Below are positions 42,412 to 52,224 of a stretch of DNA of 64,000 nucleotides, one piece after another. The translations under genes and the position numbers were made by a program. The first letter of the stretch is position 1, and each line of letters begins with the position of its first letter. The notes under the pieces are model-generated. The model was not told the DNA's origin and did no database searches. It was given only the letters and a program-made list of their open reading frames with translations. Origin of the DNA: Bythopirellula sp. (GTDB lineage Bacteria; Planctomycetota; Planctomycetia; Pirellulales; Lacipirellulaceae); the NCBI GenBank assembly GCA_028285205.1, contig JANQQA010000047.1, forward strand, positions 1-64,000. Direction: 5' to 3'.

Positions 42412-44025
42412 TTACTGCGAGGCTGCCGACATCGACTTCCGATTAGGTCTTTCGCGGGGCAGGTAGGCCTCGCGCATCGCGATGATCTCGGACTCGATCT
42501 GCACAAACGCGTCGACCGCTTCGGGATCCCATTGAGTGCCAGAGCCTTGTCGCAAGATGCTAATCGCTTTTTCGTGAGGCATGCCGGTGCGGTAAGCGCG
42601 GTTGCTGGTCATCGCGTCGTAAGCGTCCGCCACCGCGAGAATTCGCCCATCCAGTGGGATGTTGGTCCCCGCTAGCCCATCGGGATAGCCTTTGCCATCC
42701 AAGCGTTCATGGTGGTGCAACACGCCGGGCAACACGTAGCTAAGTTGCTGCAAACCTTGGAGGATCTGCCAACCCTCGTCTGGATGGCGCTGAATCTCGG
42801 CGAACTCTTCGTCCGTCAAATGCCCGGGCTTGTTGAGAATTGCGTCGTTGATGGCGATTTTCCCGACATCGTGCAGCAATCCCGTCAGATAGAGCAACTC
42901 GCAGTCTTCTTCGTTGTAACCAACCTGTCGGGCCAAGCGTTTGGCGTACAGCGCGACACGTTCGCTATGACCACAGGTGTATTCATCTTTGGCTTCCACG
43001 GCCGACACGAGCGTGCGGACGACGTTCACCAGCAGCACTTCCCGTTCTTGAAATAGCGCGAGGTTGTTCGCGTGAGAAGCGATCATTGCCGCGGCTGTCG
43101 ACAGCAACGAAGCTTCGCTGGTGCCGAATTCGTGCTGATTGAGGCGCCACTCCGGAATCGCGGGTTCGTCAGTACCCGCTTCGGAGATTCGATTGATCGC
43201 CAGGAACCATCCCAGTGGGTCGGCTTCGTCCCCCACAACGACAATCACAAAGTCTCGCACGCCCGGAAAATCGTGGGCGGCGTCCGTCTCGCCAAAGGCG
43301 TTTTTGATCACGGGTTGATGCTGCGCGGCCGCTCGAAAATGTCGCAGCAACGACTGCACAACTTCTGTCTCGTGTTCGAAACCGTCAATTCCTTCTGCGT
43401 GGCAGGCGGCGAGGAGCTTCAATTCTCCGTCGTCGTTGCCGACATAGTACAACTCCTCGGCATGAGTCGATTTGGCAAGTTCTTCAATCGACGCGTTGAC
43501 GAGTTGATCAATGCTCTTCGCATTAGTGCGCAGCCCCAATCTCTGCGCCATCGATCGCAGAAATGTCAGTTCCTCGAAGTCGTCGCTGACTTGCTTTAGG
43601 AAGTAGTCGTTTTCTTCGCGCACTTGAGCCAGCTCCGTCTGCTGCTGAAAAAACTGGCTGCCGAGTTCGGCGAGTCCGAGCAACCGGCCTGGGCTGTCCG
43701 TATGTACCGTTGTTGTCGCAGCGATCTTCCGCCCGAGCGGAATCACGAGAAGATACTCACCCGGCGACTGCTCAAGCACTGTGCCGATGCCGGTACTGGT
43801 TGTGCTGTCCATCAGCGCAAGCAAATCATCGCCGACACTCATGGTCGAGGGATCGTCGAGGCCCAAGCCTTCTCGTCTAGCAGAGGACTCACTCAGCGTC
43901 CAACCTTCGGGCTGCTGGCTGTACCACAGCTCTACTGATTGACCGAGCGCCCGCTCAAGTGCTGCGAGTGCTTTCTCGTGCCAAGTCTGGATCGGATCTT
44001 GACTGACTGTCAGGGTTGTGACCAT
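42412..44025 (-). CDS. HD-GYP domain c-di-GMP phosphodiesterase with N-terminal sensor region
   Basis: The product has 537 residues from ATG 44025 (a TTG at 44037 is also possible). The C-terminal HD-GYP domain has GHSERVALYAKRLAR, LTGLLHDVGKIAINDAIL (HD about 385-386), HPDEGWQIL, and HHHERLDGKGYPDG with an intact HHExxDGxGYP motif (GYP about 446-448). The middle region (about 135-330) resembles a GAF-type sensor followed by a coiled stretch. It hydrolyses c-di-GMP. It is the first gene of the minor-pilin operon and divergent from the major prepilin, so pilus assembly and c-di-GMP breakdown are probably co-regulated. Confidence 0.92.
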   Translation of the reverse strand: MVTTLTVSQDPIQTWHEKALAALERALGQSVELWYSQQPEGWTLSESSARREGLGLDDPSTMSVGDDLLALMDSTTSTGIGTVLEQSPGEYLLVIPLGRKIAATTTVHTDSPGRLLGLAELGSQFFQQQTELAQVREENDYFLKQVSDDFEELTFLRSMAQRLGLRTNAKSIDQLVNASIEELAKSTHAEELYYVGNDDGELKLLAACHAEGIDGFEHETEVVQSLLRHFRAAAQHQPVIKNAFGETDAAHDFPGVRDFVIVVVGDEADPLGWFLAINRISEAGTDEPAIPEWRLNQHEFGTSEASLLSTAAAMIASHANNLALFQEREVLLVNVVRTLVSAVEAKDEYTCGHSERVALYAKRLARQVGYNEEDCELLYLTGLLHDVGKIAINDAILNKPGHLTDEEFAEIQRHPDEGWQILQGLQQLSYVLPGVLHHHERLDGKGYPDGLAGTNIPLDGRILAVADAYDAMTSNRAYRTGMPHEKAISILRQGSGTQWDPEAVDAFVQIESEIIAMREAYLPRERPNRKSMSAASQ

Positions 44026-44374
44026 TTCTTGCCCCAATACTCAACGATGCGAAGCTTTCGCACTCCGCGGAGCTCGAACCTCACGCGCCGCGTCGTGGTT
44101 TCGGTACTTCGAGCCTTGTTCCAAGCAAGCCTAGCTTACGTTAAGGCCTCGTACCTACTTCACCGTGGGCGGCAGCAAAGACCATGTGTTGGTGAGCATT
44201 GCAACGGTTGTGAGGATTAGCAGGCGATGAGGTTGAACACTGAACCGATGCAGCCCGGAAATATGAGCTAGTCTTACTTCCGCAGACCAGATTTTTTCTG
44301 GGCTAGATAGCAATTCCAGATATGCAAGCTACGTTTGCGTAGATAGATCAGATTTTCTTAAGGGAGGCTGCAAG
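44026..44374. promoter_or_regulatory. Divergent control region of the two pilus operons
   Basis: About 350 bases separate the HD-GYP/minor pilin operon from the major prepilin operon. A very good Shine-Dalgarno AGGGAGG (44361-44367) lies 7 bases before ATG 44375, consistent with strong translation of a major pilin. I looked for a -24/-12 (sigma-54) site, as in many pilin genes, and found no good match. No other gene is seen. Confidence 0.55.
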
Positions 44375-44785
44375 ATGAAGGGCAGGTCAGGTTTCACACT
44401 CGTTGAATTGGTGGTGGTGATTCTCATTCTAGGAATCCTCGCCGGTGTCGCGGCACCCAAGCTGTTCGATACGTCGGCCAAAGCTACTGACAACAGCGTG
44501 AGGACTTCGCTCGCGATTATCCGCGATGCGATTGAGCTGTACGCCGCAGAGCAAGGGTCGGTACCCACGTGGTCCAACGAAGCCACCTTCAAGAGCGATT
44601 TGGATCCGTACATCCGTGGTTCCGTTTTCCCGACGTGCCCTGTTGGCGCAAACGCGGGGGCCAGCACGATTTCAAACGCTGGTGCAACCGATGCCGCGAC
44701 CGCGTGGCGTTACAACGGTGGTGAGTTCTTTATTAATGATGGTGGCGCGTCCGCCAGCGGTATTGGAAACTACGACACGTTTTGA
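44375..44785 (+). CDS. Major type IV prepilin / GspG-like pseudopilin
   Basis: The product has 136 residues. A six-residue leader MKGRSG precedes FTLVELVVVILILGILAGVA, a textbook class IV prepilin with Glu5. It continues with APKLFDTSAKATDNSVRTSL, AIIRDAIELYAAEQGSVP and WRYNGGEFFINDGGAS, matching type II secretion GspG/PilA-like pilins. The ribosome binding site is strong. It is the first gene of the plus-strand operon containing the assembly ATPase and the PilMNOPQ-like proteins, so it is probably the main fibre subunit. Confidence 0.92.
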   Translation: MKGRSGFTLVELVVVILILGILAGVAAPKLFDTSAKATDNSVRTSLAIIRDAIELYAAEQGSVPTWSNEATFKSDLDPYIRGSVFPTCPVGANAGASTISNAGATDAATAWRYNGGEFFINDGGASASGIGNYDTF

Positions 44786-44880
44786 CCTTTGACGGTCGCA
44801 TCTTAGGCGACTTCACGCTGGGTGTTCGGTAAACGAATTAACCAAACATCCGTTAGAGCGACATAAATCTTCAAAATTGG

Positions 44881-45300
44881 ATGGATGGGGCAATGGAAAC
44901 GAGAGTTAAGCGAGCATTGATCGTCGACGACAACGTCGCGTTGGCTCGGGTGACTCAGTTTGCCCTGGACGGGGCCGGCTACGAGACCGAGACCGCATTC
45001 AACGGCCGCTTGGCCTTGGATGCCGCCTTGGAAACTCAGTTCGACATCGTCATTACCGATCAGCAGATGCCGGAAATGACGGGCGTGGAGCTGTGCCAAG
45101 GGCTACGCAGCCGACCCGAGTATGCCGACTGCCCGATAATCTTGTTGACAGCGAAAGGCCTCGAGTTGGAACTGCCGCGTCTGCGCGACGAGCTCGGCAT
45201 CGACGCGACATTTGCCAAACCGTTTAGTCCTTCAGCGATAGTAAAAGCCTGTGGAGAACTACTGGCCACCGCAACAGTTGAGCCGGAATGCGTTTCGTGA
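44881..45300 (+). CDS. CheY-like single-domain response regulator
   Basis: This receiver domain has 139 residues. ALIVDDN gives the acidic pair Asp16/Asp17, IVITDQQMPE the phosphorylated Asp60, ILLTAKG Thr90, and FAKPFS Lys113. There is no output domain, so it acts by protein contact. The histidine kinase 55 bases downstream is the obvious partner. Inside the pilus operon it could act on the GspE/PilB ATPase or the STAS protein. ATG at 44881 or 44893 could be the start. Confidence 0.92.
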   Translation: MDGAMETRVKRALIVDDNVALARVTQFALDGAGYETETAFNGRLALDAALETQFDIVITDQQMPEMTGVELCQGLRSRPEYADCPIILLTAKGLELELPRLRDELGIDATFAKPFSPSAIVKACGELLATATVEPECVS

Positions 45301-45355
45301 CCGATTTCTCAACCGGCTGGCGCAACGCCCAATTTGAACATACCGCGGTACCGAC

Positions 45356-47182
45356 ATGCTTCGTAGCAGCTCCAACTTGGGCCTTCCGAGGAAAGTAGTT
45401 GTCTTCTATCTACTTTTCTCCTTGGTTGCCGTAAGCTGGCTGGCGGTCGGGCTGCTCTTTACTTCTCACTCAGTCGCAGAATCGCGTACTACCAGCACGA
45501 GTCTGGCAAGCTTGGGCAAGACTGCCGCTGCGCTGGAACTGGACTACTTGCAAAATGGCACTGCGAATCTGCAGCAGATCCTCCAGTCCAACCAATGGTC
45601 GAGCGGCTTGCAGAGTTACGCCGTCGTCTCGCTAGAAGGTACGGTGCTCGCCCACTCAGACCTGCAGTCGATCGGGAAACCGGCGAACGAAACCCGGGGC
45701 GAACAGCTCAGCTGGGGCACGGTCTCCGGAGTTCGATACGAAAATGCTCGCGGCCAAATCGTCAACGAATATCGGGTTCCGCTTGTAGCGCACGAGGATC
45801 ACTTCGGCACCCTCAGGGTTGCCGTCAACCAGCTGAGTTTCTGGCGCACGCTTGGCGAAATCGCCCGACTTGCACCCACCGTCATTCTTCTGCCGCTTGG
45901 CCTGATTGCGGTTGGTGGATTGTATCTCGCGCGTCTGGCCAGTCCCGTGGCAAAAGTCGATGCCCAGTTGCGTCGCATCGCGCTCCAGCGGCCAACCATC
46001 GACGTCGAGATCGAACCGCTGCCTGCCAACGATGCGGTTTCGATTGGGTGGAACCGTCTTGTGAAGGCGTATCAGTCGCTGAACTCATCGAAAGACAGCG
46101 ACGGGCTCGAAAGTCGTTTGTCAAAGGTGATCGCCGCCCGCGGACAAGGCCAGATGCAAGCGGTCTTGCACAACCTCGCCGAGGGAATCGCGGTAACGGA
46201 TATGGAAGGTCGCATCACGTTCGCCAACCGCGCAATTTCCGCACTGCTGGGGACCGAAACGACCAACGAGGAACTGGCGGGAATCGAATTGGAAGGCTAT
46301 ATCCTGGCCGCGTCTGGACAAGCGGACAGTCGCCGGTTGTTTGAGGAAGACAACACCCATCGGCCGATGATCACAGAGTGCGAAAGTCAGACCGTGGCCG
46401 ACCCACGGACGCTACGGATTGCTCGCCTTCCGATGCAGGAAGAGTCGATGCACGGCCATGTCTGGTCGGTACGCGACATCACTCAGCAGAAGCTCACCGA
46501 AAAAACCCGCGACCAGTTCATCGACGTGGCAACGCACGAACTCCGCACTCCACTGTCAAATATTAAGGCGTACGCCGAGACGCTCGTGACCTGCGATTCC
46601 ATCGAAGTCGAACAGCAAAAGGAGTTCTGCAACATCATCAATTCCGAGGTGACGCGCTTGGCTCGATTTGTCGACGACTTGCTCAGCATAAGCAGCATGG
46701 AAGCCGGTTCCATTGTCATCGATCGGCAACGGACGATCACAGCAAAGCTGTTCGAGGAGGTCTTAACAAAAGTTAGGCCACTCATGAAGCAGAAGAACAT
46801 CGATTTCGTCGTGCAGCTTCCCGAGAAGATGGCTGATGTCGAGGTCGACAAGGACAAAGTCGTCGCGGTTGTGGTGAATCTGTTGGGCAACGCCGCCAAG
46901 TACACGCCCGAAAACGGGCGAGTCACCCTACGCGTCAAGATTGATGAGGCGCAGTTGCACATCACCGTCGAAGACACGGGCATGGGCATCGCTTCCGACG
47001 AGGCTTCCAAGGTCTTTGACAAGTTCTTCCGCAGTAGTGATCCTCGCGTGCAAGGAGAGACCGGCACAGGCTTAGGCCTCGCGCTGGCCCGCGAAGTCGT
47101 TCGCATGCACGGCGGAGATATCACCGTGGAAAGTCAGATCGATCAAGGGTCGACATTTGAGGCGACGATTCCGATCAAGTAA
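45356..47182 (+). CDS. Membrane sensor histidine kinase with PAS domain
   Basis: The product has 608 residues. One transmembrane helix is near residues 14-35 and another near 172-192, with an extracytoplasmic sensor loop of about 135 residues between them. A HAMP-like region, a PAS domain (HNLAEGIAVTDMEGRITFAN), HisKA with phospho-accepting His394 (THELRTPLSNI) and HATPase_c follow. The latter has the N-box (NLLGNAAKYTP, Asn512), G1 (DTGMGIA) and GTGLGLALA. It senses something outside and probably phosphorylates the response regulator encoded just upstream. It lies inside the pilus operon and so may control pilus or secretion activity. Confidence 0.93.
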   Translation: MLRSSSNLGLPRKVVVFYLLFSLVAVSWLAVGLLFTSHSVAESRTTSTSLASLGKTAAALELDYLQNGTANLQQILQSNQWSSGLQSYAVVSLEGTVLAHSDLQSIGKPANETRGEQLSWGTVSGVRYENARGQIVNEYRVPLVAHEDHFGTLRVAVNQLSFWRTLGEIARLAPTVILLPLGLIAVGGLYLARLASPVAKVDAQLRRIALQRPTIDVEIEPLPANDAVSIGWNRLVKAYQSLNSSKDSDGLESRLSKVIAARGQGQMQAVLHNLAEGIAVTDMEGRITFANRAISALLGTETTNEELAGIELEGYILAASGQADSRRLFEEDNTHRPMITECESQTVADPRTLRIARLPMQEESMHGHVWSVRDITQQKLTEKTRDQFIDVATHELRTPLSNIKAYAETLVTCDSIEVEQQKEFCNIINSEVTRLARFVDDLLSISSMEAGSIVIDRQRTITAKLFEEVLTKVRPLMKQKNIDFVVQLPEKMADVEVDKDKVVAVVVNLLGNAAKYTPENGRVTLRVKIDEAQLHITVEDTGMGIASDEASKVFDKFFRSSDPRVQGETGTGLGLALAREVVRMHGGDITVESQIDQGSTFEATIPIK

Positions 47183-47194
47183 GGACCCCACGCC

Positions 47195-47530
47195 ATGTTT
47201 CAATTCGAATCGCAGGGCGCTGTCGAGGTCCTTTCCCCCGAAACCGCCCTCAATCACGAGAACATCGACAAGCTCAACGAAGCGTTCGCAGCAAAGTCGT
47301 TCGCGGGACAGCCGATGGTGGTGCTCGACATGAGTCGAGTGGCGCTGGTCGATAGTGCGGCGCTTGAGGCACTGCTCGACATTCAAAAGCAGCTGCGCGA
47401 GTCGGCCGGCACCCTGAAAGTCTCCGGACTAACGCAGCTGGTCGAGGACGTCTTTCGCATTACCGGTTTGGCCGAACGTTTTGAGACTTATCCAAACACC
47501 AAAGCGGCGGTGGGGAGCTTTGTGAAATGA
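47195..47530 (+). CDS. STAS domain protein (anti-sigma factor antagonist-like)
   Basis: The product has 111 residues and one STAS domain: VEVLSPETALNHENIDKLNE, MVVLDMSRVALVDSAALEAL (the DSA serine is a possible phosphorylation site), and LKVSGLTQLVEDVFRITGLA. Such proteins are phospho-switches that bind a kinase or anti-sigma factor. Its stop overlaps the ATG of the ATPase gene (ATGA), so it is made together with the motor. No RsbW-like kinase is nearby. The histidine kinase upstream does not look like a partner-switching kinase. Confidence 0.88.
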   Translation: MFQFESQGAVEVLSPETALNHENIDKLNEAFAAKSFAGQPMVVLDMSRVALVDSAALEALLDIQKQLRESAGTLKVSGLTQLVEDVFRITGLAERFETYPNTKAAVGSFVK

Positions 47531-49314
47531 GCGTCGTCGACGCTACGCCTGTCAACGAAGAGCACGTGCTCCCCTTGACCGTCCCATTGGACGCCGAGGC
47601 GGACGGCGCGCCGCTCACCCGTGCGCCAGTGCGTGGGCCTCTCGGACAGCAACTGCTCAGTGCTAACCTCATCGAATCGGATGAGTTGGAAGAAGCCCTC
47701 AAATTTCAATCGCAAAACAATCAGAAGCTGGGCGAAGCGCTGCTGGAATTGGGTTTTGCCAGCGAAGAACAGCTCCTGCCGTTCATCGAAGCTCAGTTGG
47801 GTGTGACGGGCGTTCGTCTGAGAGAGGGCATGTTGGACCCGATTGCGGTGCGACTCCTGCCCCGAACTCTGGCCCAAAGCTTAATGTCACTCGCTCTGTT
47901 TCGCATCAAGAACACGCTGATTGTCGCGACCGACGATCCGCTGGACTTAGATCGCATTGACCGCATCGAGCGATTTACGGGCTTGGATGTACGACCCGTA
48001 TTCGCGTTCAAGGTTGCCATCGAGCGCATGTTGCGCCGTGTTTACGACGAGGACTTTCGCGTTGACGCCGTGACGGCGGACCTCGACGACTCGGACGTGG
48101 AGCTGCAGCTCGAGTCGTCCGATGTCGATGTGGCATCAGTGCACGATCTGGTCGATGGCAGCCCCGTCGTTAACCTGATCAACTATCTGGTGTTGCAAGC
48201 CATTCGAAAGAACGCGAGCGACGTTCACATTGAGCCGAGTCGCAACTTTGCCTCGGTCCGCTTCCGTATCGATGGCCAGCTGGTCGAAATGCTTCGTCCG
48301 CGGCGCGATATCTACCCAGCCATGGTTTCGCGTATCAAGGTGATGGCCAAGCTCGACATCGCTGAGCAGCGCGTCCCTCAAGACGGCCGCTGCCAGGTGA
48401 TTGCCGACTCAAAACAGGTCGACTTACGTGTCGCCACGTTGCCAACCGTCCTCGGCGAGAAGATCGTCATTCGTGTCTTGGATAAGCAACGCCTGACGTT
48501 CAATCTCGATCGACTAGGTATTTCGCCAGAAACCCTGAACCTGGTCAAGCAACTTTTAGCGAAGCCGCATGGACTGATGCTGGTTACGGGACCCACTGGT
48601 AGCGGAAAGACGACGACGCTCTATTCCGCACTGGAACTCATCAAATCAGTGCATCGAAATATCATCACCGTCGAGGATCCGGTCGAGTACCAAATCGAGT
48701 TGGTCAACCAAGTGCAAGTCGACGCAACGCGTGGCGTGAGCTTTCCGAGAGCGTTGCGCTCGATCTTGCGGCAAGACCCCGACGTGATCATGGTCGGTGA
48801 GATTCGCGACGCCGAGACTGCGCAAGTGGCGGTGCAAGCGGCCCTGACGGGTCACTTGGTACTGAGTACGTTGCACACCAACGACAGCGTGAGCGCTATC
48901 ACGCGGATGATGGACATGGGCATCGAGAGCTACAAGCTCGCTGCCGCGATGGTGGGAGTCGTGGCTCAACGCCTCGTTCGCACGATCTGCCCAAGTTGTC
49001 GAACTTCGTACTACCCCAGCGCCGAGTATTTGGAGGCCTTGCACTATCAAGGTGACAAACGTCGAAGTTTCTCCAAAGGCGAAGGTTGTCGAGAGTGTTT
49101 CGACACGGGCTTTCAAGGAAGAATCGGCATCTACGAAGTCCTGCCTGCGGATGCGGATCTGCGTCGAATGATCGCGCGAGAGGCCCACCTCGAAACCATT
49201 TCCAACTGGGTCCGCGAGCAAGAGTATCCGACGTTGCTCAACTGCGGCTTGGAACTCGCCGAACGCGAAGAGACGAGTCTCGAAGAAATCGCGCGAGTCG
49301 CATTATTCGATTGA
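47527..49314 (+). CDS. Type II secretion/type IV pilus extension ATPase (GspE/PilB family)
   Basis: The product has 595 residues. An N-terminal MshEN-like domain is present (LGQQLLSANLIESDELEEAL, KLGEALLELGFASEEQLLPF). The core has Walker A GPTGSGKT at 355-362, an Asp box, Walker B VIMVGEIRDAETAQ and the His box LVLSTLHTNDS. A zinc-ribbon Cys motif follows (CPSCRTSYY ... GCRECFDTGFQGRIG). It drives pilin assembly with ATP at the cytoplasmic face. MshEN domains can bind c-di-GMP, which would link it to the GGDEF and HD-GYP genes nearby. No retraction ATPase PilT is in the window. Confidence 0.94.
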   Translation: MSVVDATPVNEEHVLPLTVPLDAEADGAPLTRAPVRGPLGQQLLSANLIESDELEEALKFQSQNNQKLGEALLELGFASEEQLLPFIEAQLGVTGVRLREGMLDPIAVRLLPRTLAQSLMSLALFRIKNTLIVATDDPLDLDRIDRIERFTGLDVRPVFAFKVAIERMLRRVYDEDFRVDAVTADLDDSDVELQLESSDVDVASVHDLVDGSPVVNLINYLVLQAIRKNASDVHIEPSRNFASVRFRIDGQLVEMLRPRRDIYPAMVSRIKVMAKLDIAEQRVPQDGRCQVIADSKQVDLRVATLPTVLGEKIVIRVLDKQRLTFNLDRLGISPETLNLVKQLLAKPHGLMLVTGPTGSGKTTTLYSALELIKSVHRNIITVEDPVEYQIELVNQVQVDATRGVSFPRALRSILRQDPDVIMVGEIRDAETAQVAVQAALTGHLVLSTLHTNDSVSAITRMMDMGIESYKLAAAMVGVVAQRLVRTICPSCRTSYYPSAEYLEALHYQGDKRRSFSKGEGCRECFDTGFQGRIGIYEVLPADADLRRMIAREAHLETISNWVREQEYPTLLNCGLELAEREETSLEEIARVALFD

Positions 49315-49367
49315 TCCCATCTTGCAATCAGTATTCAAATCCTTGATCACAGTTCATTATCCCTACG

Positions 49368-50558
49368 ATGCCAACTGCAACCCTCGAAAACTCGAATCTC
49401 ACTGACGGCTCAACTTCCGATGGCATGCTCTCGGATTGGGAGTCCAACGGCGAAGGAATGGGAACCGGTTTCACACCGTCTGCGCAAGAGACGTCTCCGA
49501 TTCGCGGCAGTCACCAGATTGGTAAGGTCGAGGTGGCGGAGGTCACGGCGCAACTTTCCATTATGGCAAAGTCGGGCGTCGATCTGGCATCGTCGTTGTC
49601 GTCCCTGGCATCGCAGTGTCAACGTCCGGCGCTAGCGAGCGTGCTCACCGAAGTGCGTGAGTCCGTCCTGTCGGGCAGCTCGTTTTCCGACGCATTAAGG
49701 TTGCATCCCGAAGTCTTTGATCCCACTTTCGTGGCCACCGTTGCCGCTGGCGAGGCGTCCGGCAAAATGGCCGATGTATTGCTTCAACTCGCAACCATGC
49801 AGAAGAACGAGATCCGACGTAACCGAGAACTCAAAGCGTTGCTGACCTACCCCGTACTCCTGTTAGTCGTCTCGAGTTCGGTGCTGGCGGCTCTGGTCGT
49901 ATTCGTATTGCCTCGATTTGCCGGCATCTTCGAACAGTATGAAATGCCGCTGCCAGTGCTCACTCAGTTCTTCCTCGCCATTTCCGAAGAATTGATATCG
50001 CGCTGGTGGCTGTGGGGCACCCTCACACTCGGAATGCTCATTGGATTGCTCGCCTGGCGTAAATCTACCGCGGGAAGACGCAGCCTCGATCGATTTTGGA
50101 TTCGTGGACCGATGGTCGGAGAGATCTGCTGCGGGATGTGCATCGGCACAACCTGCCGTTTGCTTGGGCTGATGCTGAACAATGGCGTGACCTTGCTAGA
50201 GAGTTTAAGGCTCACGCGGAACGCGATTAAGAACTCACTGTATCAGGGCTTACTGTATGACCTCGAAGATGCCGTGATCAATGGGCAAGGACTAGCGTCG
50301 GTGCTCACGGAGACAGATTTCGTTCCGCCCAGTGCAAAGGAAATGATCGTCACGGCCGAGAGCACTGGCAACCTGAACGAGGTAACCACACTACTTGGAG
50401 ACTACTACGAAGAAGAATCCGAAGCGAAACTTCGTCAGCTTGTGGGCGTGCTTGAGCCAGCCATCACGGTCTTCATGGGCGCGATTGTTGCCGTGGTGGT
50501 GCTGTCGGTGATGCTGCCAGTGTTCAATCTTTCGACGTTTGCCGCGGGAGGCCATTGA
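49368..50558 (+). CDS. Type II secretion/type IV pilus inner membrane platform protein (GspF/PilC family)
   Basis: The product has 396 residues. After a polar N-terminus of about 50 residues it has two GspF domains: FTAQLSIM-type start (VAEVTAQLSIMAKSGVDLAS), EVFDPTFVATVAAGEASGKM, and the C-terminal copy CRLLGLMLNNGVTLLESLRL with AKEMIVTAESTGNL. Transmembrane segments lie at about 160-185, 200-230 and 370-392. It is the platform around which pilin is assembled. It lies 53 bases after the ATPase gene, and its stop overlaps the PilM start (TGATG). Confidence 0.92.
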   Translation: MPTATLENSNLTDGSTSDGMLSDWESNGEGMGTGFTPSAQETSPIRGSHQIGKVEVAEVTAQLSIMAKSGVDLASSLSSLASQCQRPALASVLTEVRESVLSGSSFSDALRLHPEVFDPTFVATVAAGEASGKMADVLLQLATMQKNEIRRNRELKALLTYPVLLLVVSSSVLAALVVFVLPRFAGIFEQYEMPLPVLTQFFLAISEELISRWWLWGTLTLGMLIGLLAWRKSTAGRRSLDRFWIRGPMVGEICCGMCIGTTCRLLGLMLNNGVTLLESLRLTRNAIKNSLYQGLLYDLEDAVINGQGLASVLTETDFVPPSAKEMIVTAESTGNLNEVTTLLGDYYEEESEAKLRQLVGVLEPAITVFMGAIVAVVVLSVMLPVFNLSTFAAGGH

Positions 50559-51628
50559 TGCGACTCTCGAAACAAAAGATGGGCTGGATCGGTGTTGATG
50601 TCGGCATCTCGACGGTGAAAATCGCTCAATTGGCCAGGACCAAACATGGGTGTCGGCTTGCTGCCTCAGCCATCGTGCCCCGACATTCACCGCTACAGCT
50701 GGCTGAGGCTCTGCCGAAGGAGGCGGTTTCAGCACGGGACGAATTGCAGGCGGCCAGGTCACTGCAGGACGGCTATCGGGGACGCAGCGTTGCCGCGGCG
50801 CTGCCGATGTCGTTGTGTGACCTCCACCGACTTGATCGTGACCTCAACCGAGAACCCAACGCGCAGAACGTTCTCCGACAGACGATCGAAACCGCCACTC
50901 AGCAGTCCGTGGAAGGATTGCAATGTGACTACTGGTCGGCACCGGCGACGGAATCCCAACCGGCTTGGTCACAGGCGCTAACGATTCCAATCAGTTGGAC
51001 TGACCAAGTATGCGAAGACATCGCGCAGGTGGGCTGGAGCTGCGAAGCTATTGACGGTCAGCCGATGGCGATTGCACGCGCGTTAAGCATGGTTCACCAA
51101 GGTGATCCAAGCAAACCGATTGCGGGGTTGGATTGGGGCAGCGGCCGTGCGACGCTCTGCTTCCTGGAAAATCGACAACCGTCGTACGTTCGGACACTCA
51201 AGCTATGCGGGCTCGGAGACCTACTCGACAACCTGAGTAAGAACCTCGAGATCACCGATGTCGAAGCCCAACGGCTGCTTGAGGAACATGGGATCGCGGG
51301 AGCTGCCAACGCGCGTTCCACAGAGGTCTCCGCGTTGCTGACAGAACTCCTCTCAGAGTATCTGGCAAATCTGGTTCAAGAACTAGAACGCTCGGTCGCG
51401 CACTTTCAGTATGTGCGGCGGCTCCCTAAGCCCAAACATCTCTATCTGCTTGGCGGAGGTGCGATGATTAACGGGTTGGATGCGGAACTAACCAGTCGCT
51501 TGAACATGAAGACACGCAACTGGCAATTGCCATCTCGTAACGATCAGGAGCAGTCTGTGGAGTCCCGCGCAGAGTGTCTCCTAGCCACCGCGATCGCTCT
51601 CTCGGCATTAGCTTGGGAGGCGCCATGA
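50558..51628 (+). CDS. pilM: PilM-like actin-fold pilus assembly protein
   Basis: The product has 356 residues. MGWIGVDVGISTVKIAQLAR is the ATP-binding start of the FtsA/PilM fold. AGLDWGSGRATLCF and YLLGGGAMINGLDAEL are the other nucleotide-site motifs. PilM binds the N-terminus of PilN on the cytoplasmic side. The Walker-like first motif is intact. The gene overlaps its neighbours on both sides (TGATG before, ATGA after at 51625), the standard pilMN arrangement. Confidence 0.88.
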   Translation: MRLSKQKMGWIGVDVGISTVKIAQLARTKHGCRLAASAIVPRHSPLQLAEALPKEAVSARDELQAARSLQDGYRGRSVAAALPMSLCDLHRLDRDLNREPNAQNVLRQTIETATQQSVEGLQCDYWSAPATESQPAWSQALTIPISWTDQVCEDIAQVGWSCEAIDGQPMAIARALSMVHQGDPSKPIAGLDWGSGRATLCFLENRQPSYVRTLKLCGLGDLLDNLSKNLEITDVEAQRLLEEHGIAGAANARSTEVSALLTELLSEYLANLVQELERSVAHFQYVRRLPKPKHLYLLGGGAMINGLDAELTSRLNMKTRNWQLPSRNDQEQSVESRAECLLATAIALSALAWEAP

Positions 51629-52215
51629 AACGCTCATTGAATCTCTTATCAGAGCGGAGTCGCAAGCGCAACCAGTTGCGTCGCAGCATGCGCCTGTGGG
51701 CGCGCGTTCTTTGCGTCGTGATGTTGCTGACGTCGATCGTCGGCATCACCAAATGGCGGGCCTGCAGTAAGGCGCACGCGGAGCAGGTGGCGGTCGAGGC
51801 GGAGTATGAACCCATTCGGCAGTTGAAAATCGAAAACGGGCGGCTCAGAAAACAGATCGCCGAACTCGAGAAGGCCGAGATCATTCCGCTTAAACTTGCC
51901 GTGCACGAGCCGCTATTGGCGCTAATGGGAGTCGCGTCTCAAGTTGTTCGCGAACAGCAGCAAAGCGCCTACCTCAACCAGCTTGAAATCGAGCGGGAGC
52001 CACTGGCACTGGAACCTAATGAACGATCGCTTGTGACTGTCCACGTTGAGGGCGTCTCGATGGACAAGAGTTCCGCGGAACAGATTGCCAGTTCGATCCG
52101 AGAGCTTGGCCCCTTCGCACGTGTTGATCTTAAAACTCGCGACTTAGCCATAAGCAACGCACAGCAGCAGCTTGCCTTCTCAATCGAGTGCACCAATCAA
52201 GTACAAGCAAAGTAG
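51625..52215 (+). CDS. PilN-like inner-membrane pilus assembly protein
   Basis: The product has 196 residues. The N-terminus MKRSLNLLSERSRKRNQLRR with a conserved 'NLL' motif binds PilM in the family. A transmembrane helix (ARVLCVVMLLTSIVGIT) and a coiled-coil stretch (about 40-90) follow, with a periplasmic ferredoxin-like domain to the end. The start is the ATG overlapping pilM (ATGA); the frame continues upstream without family-like sequence. It is followed 9 bases later by the PilO-like gene. Confidence 0.8.
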   Translation: MKRSLNLLSERSRKRNQLRRSMRLWARVLCVVMLLTSIVGITKWRACSKAHAEQVAVEAEYEPIRQLKIENGRLRKQIAELEKAEIIPLKLAVHEPLLALMGVASQVVREQQQSAYLNQLEIEREPLALEPNERSLVTVHVEGVSMDKSSAEQIASSIRELGPFARVDLKTRDLAISNAQQQLAFSIECTNQVQAK

Positions 52216-52224
52216 ACACGAGAG

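Noticed and set aside
44026-44374. Sigma-54 promoter before the major prepilin
   Set aside because: Inspected for GG-N10-GC around TGGTGAGCATTGCA; spacing is 8 rather than 10 so it does not match.
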